Shown in pieces: positions 59,388-64,000 of a stretch of 64,000 nt of DNA (position 1 is the first letter of the stretch; each line of letters starts with the position of its first letter). The stretch spans positions 764,845 through 828,844 of the forward strand of contig MNCI01030582.1 in the NCBI GenBank assembly GCA_015680685.1, read 5' to 3'. The position numbers and the translations under genes were made by a program. Source of the stretch: Gnetum montanum. Its lineage: Eukaryota; Streptophyta; Gnetopsida; Gnetales; Gnetaceae. The notes beneath the pieces are model-generated. The model made no database searches, was not told where the DNA came from, and was given only the letters and a program-made list of their open reading frames with translations.

Positions 59388-62189
59388 TCATGTGGTTCCT
59401 AGTGGTGGTGGCTCCTCCATGGGCCTTTTCCCCTTATCTTGTGCTCCAAGCTTTGGAAATGGATATCTCTAAAGTAGCATCTAAAGCTTTTCTTCTTTGG
59501 TTTGAGGATCATGTGCTATCCATGTTGATGTTCCAATATTTGATGGGGTTGGCACCTCCCATGAACATGACAATTGTGGAAACATCTGATTGGCTTTGAT
59601 GTACCAAGCTGCAAATAATCATTATTCCTCTTTGTAGGCTCTATCTTTGTCTCTACATTCTTGATAATCTGTTAGCCATTGAGCCAAATTTGCTACAACA
59701 TCTTTCTAACCTTGGTAGCTAGCTTTTACCACCTCTAACTCAAAATTTTCTACCTCCAATTTCTGTAATGTCTTTTTGTGTTCAAAAAATTCTACTTCAT
59801 ATTTGGTGTAGGTGGTAGCTACTTTCTTTTCCAACTCTATCCTTGGGCATCTTGCTATTAACATGGCTAAGTTGGCATACCATAGGTTTGCCAAATCCAT
59901 GTATTCAGTGAGATCTTGGATCTATAGGTCTTGGCTTTTTAGTTCTACTTGGTGGACAAAGGCGTAGGTGTCCAGTATGGCCCACCAGTGAGTGTTTTAA
60001 GCACTAAAAGCATTGATATGGGTCTTATTCATATGAATTTCATTTTCAATGATCTACTTGTACATCCCCACCTAGTCCTTAAAATGTTCTTTTAGCTTCT
60101 CATGTCACTCAACCTCATTCTGCCATGCACTTATTTCAATGGTTGTCTTCTAATAGATGGTGTGTACCTCCTCCATTGAAAGGATCTTGTTTTCTCTGGT
60201 TAAGAGATTCATGTCTTGGTTGATCCTTATTAATTGTTCTTACATTTGATCAAAATTATCCTCAAGAACATTCTTTTTTTTTTCAATTGTGGGCAACCAG
60301 AGATTCTCAATGGCAAGGAGTTTATTTTCTTCTTGTAAGGCCTTGAATGCTTTAGCATGTGCATATATTTGGGCTTATGCCTTCAAAGCATCCCAATAAG
60401 CCTTCTCTTTCTCCCCCGCCACCCTTTTATTTTCTTCCAATAGTTTATTCAATTGCTCCATCTGAAATGACTCTAGCTAGTTGGCTAGGATAAGTTGGAA
60501 AGGATCCCATTGTGTGGCTTATAGGGCAATGAACTTCTCTTGGAGTCTTGTCAACTCATCTTTTGCATGTTCAACCCTAACCTTAACCATGACCAACTTT
60601 CCTTTTATGGAAATGAGGTTTGATTGTGCTACTATGACATCTTGAGAGATGTCAAACAATAATGTCATTACTTTTCATGTTTGCAACAATCGATTTAATG
60701 CATCCTCATGTTTTGTAGGAGTCATCGAGGGGCTGGCTAGGACTTGAACATCATGTGCTCCTGTGAGGTTTGCTAGTGGCATAATATGGACATTGAATGA
60801 TTCTTTGATGTGGTCTATGACCACTTTTGCTTCTCCAGCTACATCTTGGTGTTGCATGATCACTACTGTGGCACCTTCACCAGTTTCTAGTTGTACTTGA
60901 AAAGATGCAATGTTTCCAAAAATCTATTGTGACCATTGTGATTCACCTCCTTCTGCTTGTATAGAAACCTTACCTCGTGCATGATCAATTGAGATCATGG
61001 GCTGTACGACATCATTAATTATCTTGAAGAGATTAGCCTCATCATGACTTCTGCAATTAACCATTTCTATAATGTCCCTGAGATGGCTCATTGATGGTTG
61101 ATAATCTTATGGTGATTGTGGCGGTTAGTTTTGATGGCCTAGGGGTTGCGTGCTAGGCCCTTCTTCCTATTGTTAACTAGGACTTGTGTCCAAAAGTTAG
61201 CTAGGCCTTGTTGTTTGAGGTGTAGTGGGGCCAACTTTCTACTCTTGCTCAGGCTCCAATGTCTCACCAACATTTTTTCTTAGTGCTGGTGGCTTTAGTA
61301 ATTTAGCATATGAGGCATTTTGAGATTTTATGGGAACATCATTAGTGTACCCTAGAATTCCAGCACATCGGCACAACTTCTTGATTAGACAGGGAAAAGG
61401 CAATGCAAACTTCCCTATCTTATGTTCTTCAAATTGCCTCAAAATTTCTATGAGATATAGATGGGATAGATTGGCATTAACCTTGCCCATCAAGATTGCA
61501 CTTCCTCTAGCCACATAGGTGGAAATCCTATTTAGTCCTTTTGTTAGGAAGATGTGATAGGTGCCAATTTTGAAATAGATTCTCTCTTCAAGAGTGAGCT
61601 CCCCATATGTTCCTTCCTCCTTGCTATACATCCTCTTTAGCCATATTTTTTGTGCATCAACATTAGAGTGAGTGGATAGATGAGCAACTTTGGGCCCTAT
61701 ATTTGGAAGGTTCAGAACTTCTAAAATGGACTTAGTAGAGAAATCGACTAAAATCCCACCAATGTTAGAGATGGTACCTTTTTATTTATTATGCAAAAAT
61801 TGGTACATCTCCCCCAAATACCATTCACCACTCTATGAGAGAATAGACCACAGTGGAGATCCTTTGAGTTAATTTCTAACTGACTTAGGGGCAAATTTGG
61901 TAAAGGATCCAGAATTGAATTCCATGATCATTGTAGTTGATGTGGACCTTTCCTGAATTGCCTATACGCATTCTAGAGATAATGTGAGATGTTGTCCCTA
62001 TTCAGGTGTCCTACTTTCTCCACCTTCTACATGCCCAGATTGTGTATTAATAGGAGTTTCTTGATGAATGCTAAATGATTGTGCCTCTTACTCTACATGC
62101 TCCATGAGAGGTCCTTGGCCTCTACCTGTCCTTGGGCATTTGGATGCACCTTGAGAGGATCCTTCCTATTGTCCTTGTTTAGGGGCCAT
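59388..62189 (-). pseudogene. 934-codon Athila-family 3' ORF, single frame with in-frame stops
   Basis: From ATG 62189 (MAPKQGQ) to the stop at 59388-59390, the length is an exact multiple of three. All long open stretches (61631-61239, 60863-60675, 59900-59706) lie in that one frame; only premature stops break it. An N-terminal globular domain follows a Gly/Ser/Gln-rich start: EWYLGEMYQFLHN, ILVDFSTKSILEVLNLPNIG, ERIYFKIGTYHIF, NRISTYVARGSAILMGK, KIGKFALPFPCLIKKLCRCAGI. This recalls the putative plant transposon protein domain (tentative). The rest is charged and helix-rich (RIELEKKVATTYTKYEVEFF). The C-terminus KGKRPMEEPPPLGTT matches copy B. It lies between the spacer and the 3' LTR, the env position of Athila. 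Confidence 0.7.
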
Positions 62190-64000
62190 CTGTAATCACA
62201 CTAGGATCAACTGTTAGTAAGATCATTTAACAAAATTTAATTATCTTATACCTTACTCATTTCCTTTAATGAATTTAATTCTTGCTTAGTATGATTCTAG
62301 AATTAGAGATTTTTAAGAAAACCCCCCTAAAAGTTTTACTATTGGGCCCAATTTAATCAAGGGACTCCAAAAATAATTTTCATAATTTAGGTGAAGGAAT
62401 AAAATTGGTTTGGCATAAGTTCTTATCATTTCTTAAGATCACTTACCCCTATGATATCCTTTGGGTGATTGTGAATTTTGAAATTTTTTTGCACAAATTA
62501 TACCATACCCCTTTCCCATGACTGAGTTAAACACTCTAGCTTTAAGTAGGTTTGATTGGAAGGAGAATTGGAGCATTCACGAGCAAGATATTGATGTTTA
62601 AATGATAGGTGCACAAAGTGTAAAAATTCATGGAAGAAAATTGCAACTCCCCTTGTGTGAACAATTGAAAATGACATTGACCTGATATAGATTTTATAGA
62701 CATGATATCACGTATGCACTAGTGCAGACTTGATATTGGGTACTCGATATTATGTCCCTTCCAAAATATGGTACTTGAAAAAATTGATAAAGTTTCAAAT
62801 TTTCATGGACAAAAATGAAGGATTTAAGGTAAATTTGAAAGATCTAGGTTAAGGTTGAGTAGAAATTAAGGTACAAAAAGTGTAATGAAGTGGAATTAGA
62901 TAATGAAGTTCTTAAAAAGGGTGTAGAAAAAGGACATATAGGCATGCACAGGAGCATTTGGGTTGAAATGATGATAAAGAAAGAATAAATTTAGCAGTGC
63001 AGTACTCAGAGGGTATAAGATGATGCTGTGGTATGCAATAAGTGCAAATTACTAAAATTACACAAGTGGGTCCTTCCCAAAGTAGGTTCCTACCTATCAT
63101 GCCTTTTCATAACCACACCTTAAATGTTTATAGGCACTAGAAGGGTTAAATGTAATCTGCACCAGTGCACCAAAACACATACAAGTTAAATACCACCATG
63201 ATGAGGTATGAATTCTAGGCCATACAAGTTAGAAATACTTGGATAGTGGGATGAGATGAATCATAGAAGGGATTCCAAAGATTGGGATGTGAGATAACTA
63301 ACTTTGGGTATAATAAATCTTGATTGTGGGGTGTGATTAATGTATCATTAGCATTTCACTCCAAAATCAAGATCAAGTCCATGCCTCTGATTAGTGACAT
63401 CACATTGTTTCATCCAATGATAGACAACCATAAGAACATCATGACAGTAAGGTGTATGATCACTTGGTGTTTTGTCCAAGGGAGGAGTGACTCAAACTTC
63501 TTTTTGGTAGATTCTCCTTAATATTTTCTTTGTTTTTTTTCTTCTTTCTTTCTTTTCGTTTGGCCGCTTTGGCACTTTGTCATTTCCAACAATTATCTAG
63601 AGAAGCCACCAACCTTCAGGAATGAATGCATGTCTTTCTAGTGGAACCCTCTAGAACATCATTGAGTTTCTTTATTGAGTGCCTTTATTAATCTTACTTC
63701 CATTTTTGTTAGATCTACAAGGACCTTAGTACAACCAAGCTACATGATAGCACATATAGATTTCACTAAAGAGAATCCACAAGTTCCCTTGATGTCACAC
63801 CATAGCCATTCCCTCTTAGTCCATAATTTTTTGTGCTAGGCATAATGAGTACAAAGTTACTTTAAGTTTTAATGATGATAAGAATATCATCATACCTAGA
63901 GTAGAACCTTTTATTAATGGAATGGGTGGGTGGATGTTGTGGGCTCATTGTCCAACTAATTAGTCACCAATGATTTGATAGCATAGAATAACACCTCAAC
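62190..64000. other. Internal spacer of the Athila-type element, runs off the window
   Basis: No coding sense. Blocks match 4340-5580 in the first element, including CAAGTGGGTCCTTCCCAAAGTAGG near 63064 and GAGAATCCACAAGTTCCCTTGATG near 63770. By comparison, gag would be expected about 0.6 kb beyond the window. Confidence 0.65.

Overview
The window looks like intergenic DNA from a very large plant genome, most likely a conifer or other gymnosperm. It is AT-rich, depleted in CpG and packed with nested, broken retroelements. I find no intact host protein-coding gene, no rRNA or tRNA gene and no CRISPR array. The conifer assignment is an inference. It rests on the density of old Ty3/gypsy elements and on a Penelope-like retroelement with a GIY-YIG endonuclease; such elements (the Dryad family) have been reported from conifers.

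Layout. 1-2130: the 3' part of a plant LINE (+), with a tRNA-like SINE relic before it. 2150-2830: a CpG-rich island. 3027-9305: a minus-strand Athila-type element with a truncated 3' LTR, a long non-coding body, gag, a tRNA-Asp-type primer site and a 5' LTR. 9306-15530: a plus-strand Athila/Tat-like gag-protease-RT-RNase H-integrase wreck, with a near-perfect 37-bp hairpin just before gag. 18108-24775: a minus-strand chromovirus-like element with gag and protease at one end and the integrase tail at the other, but no RT, RNase H or integrase core. A young solo LTR (23450-24367) with perfect 5-bp target duplications sits inside its 5' LTR. 24830-27470: a plus-strand plant-transposon-type ORF and an LTR, possibly the distal part of the 10-15 kb element split by the chromovirus. 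30000-30880: a Tat-like LTR. 33640-35480: the Penelope-like element. 39130-40025: a Tat integrase that has lost all three catalytic acids. 40540-41260: a second CpG-rich island. 41429-42935: a further LTR holding a 755-base assembly gap. 45414-48929: an Athila-family 3' LTR and ORF, cut off by a Tat LTR (48930) whose gag and protease follow to 54125. 55580-58007: an unrecognised decayed minus-strand ORF. 58338-64000: an Athila-family 3' LTR, a 934-codon ORF in one frame, and a non-coding body that runs off the window.

Five LTRs of one family (3027-3657, 8459-9305, 23450-24367 in the opposite orientation, 45414-46287, 58338-59198) tie the window together. They share TGATGA..TCATCA ends and a TATAAATA box, and where the flank survives they share the same polypurine tract. 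The two features most worth following are the Penelope-like element and the 934-codon ORF. That ORF lies in the env position of this Athila-type family and is present in two copies with the same C-terminus. Most broken codons and sites that can be judged look like C-to-T decay of methylated DNA.
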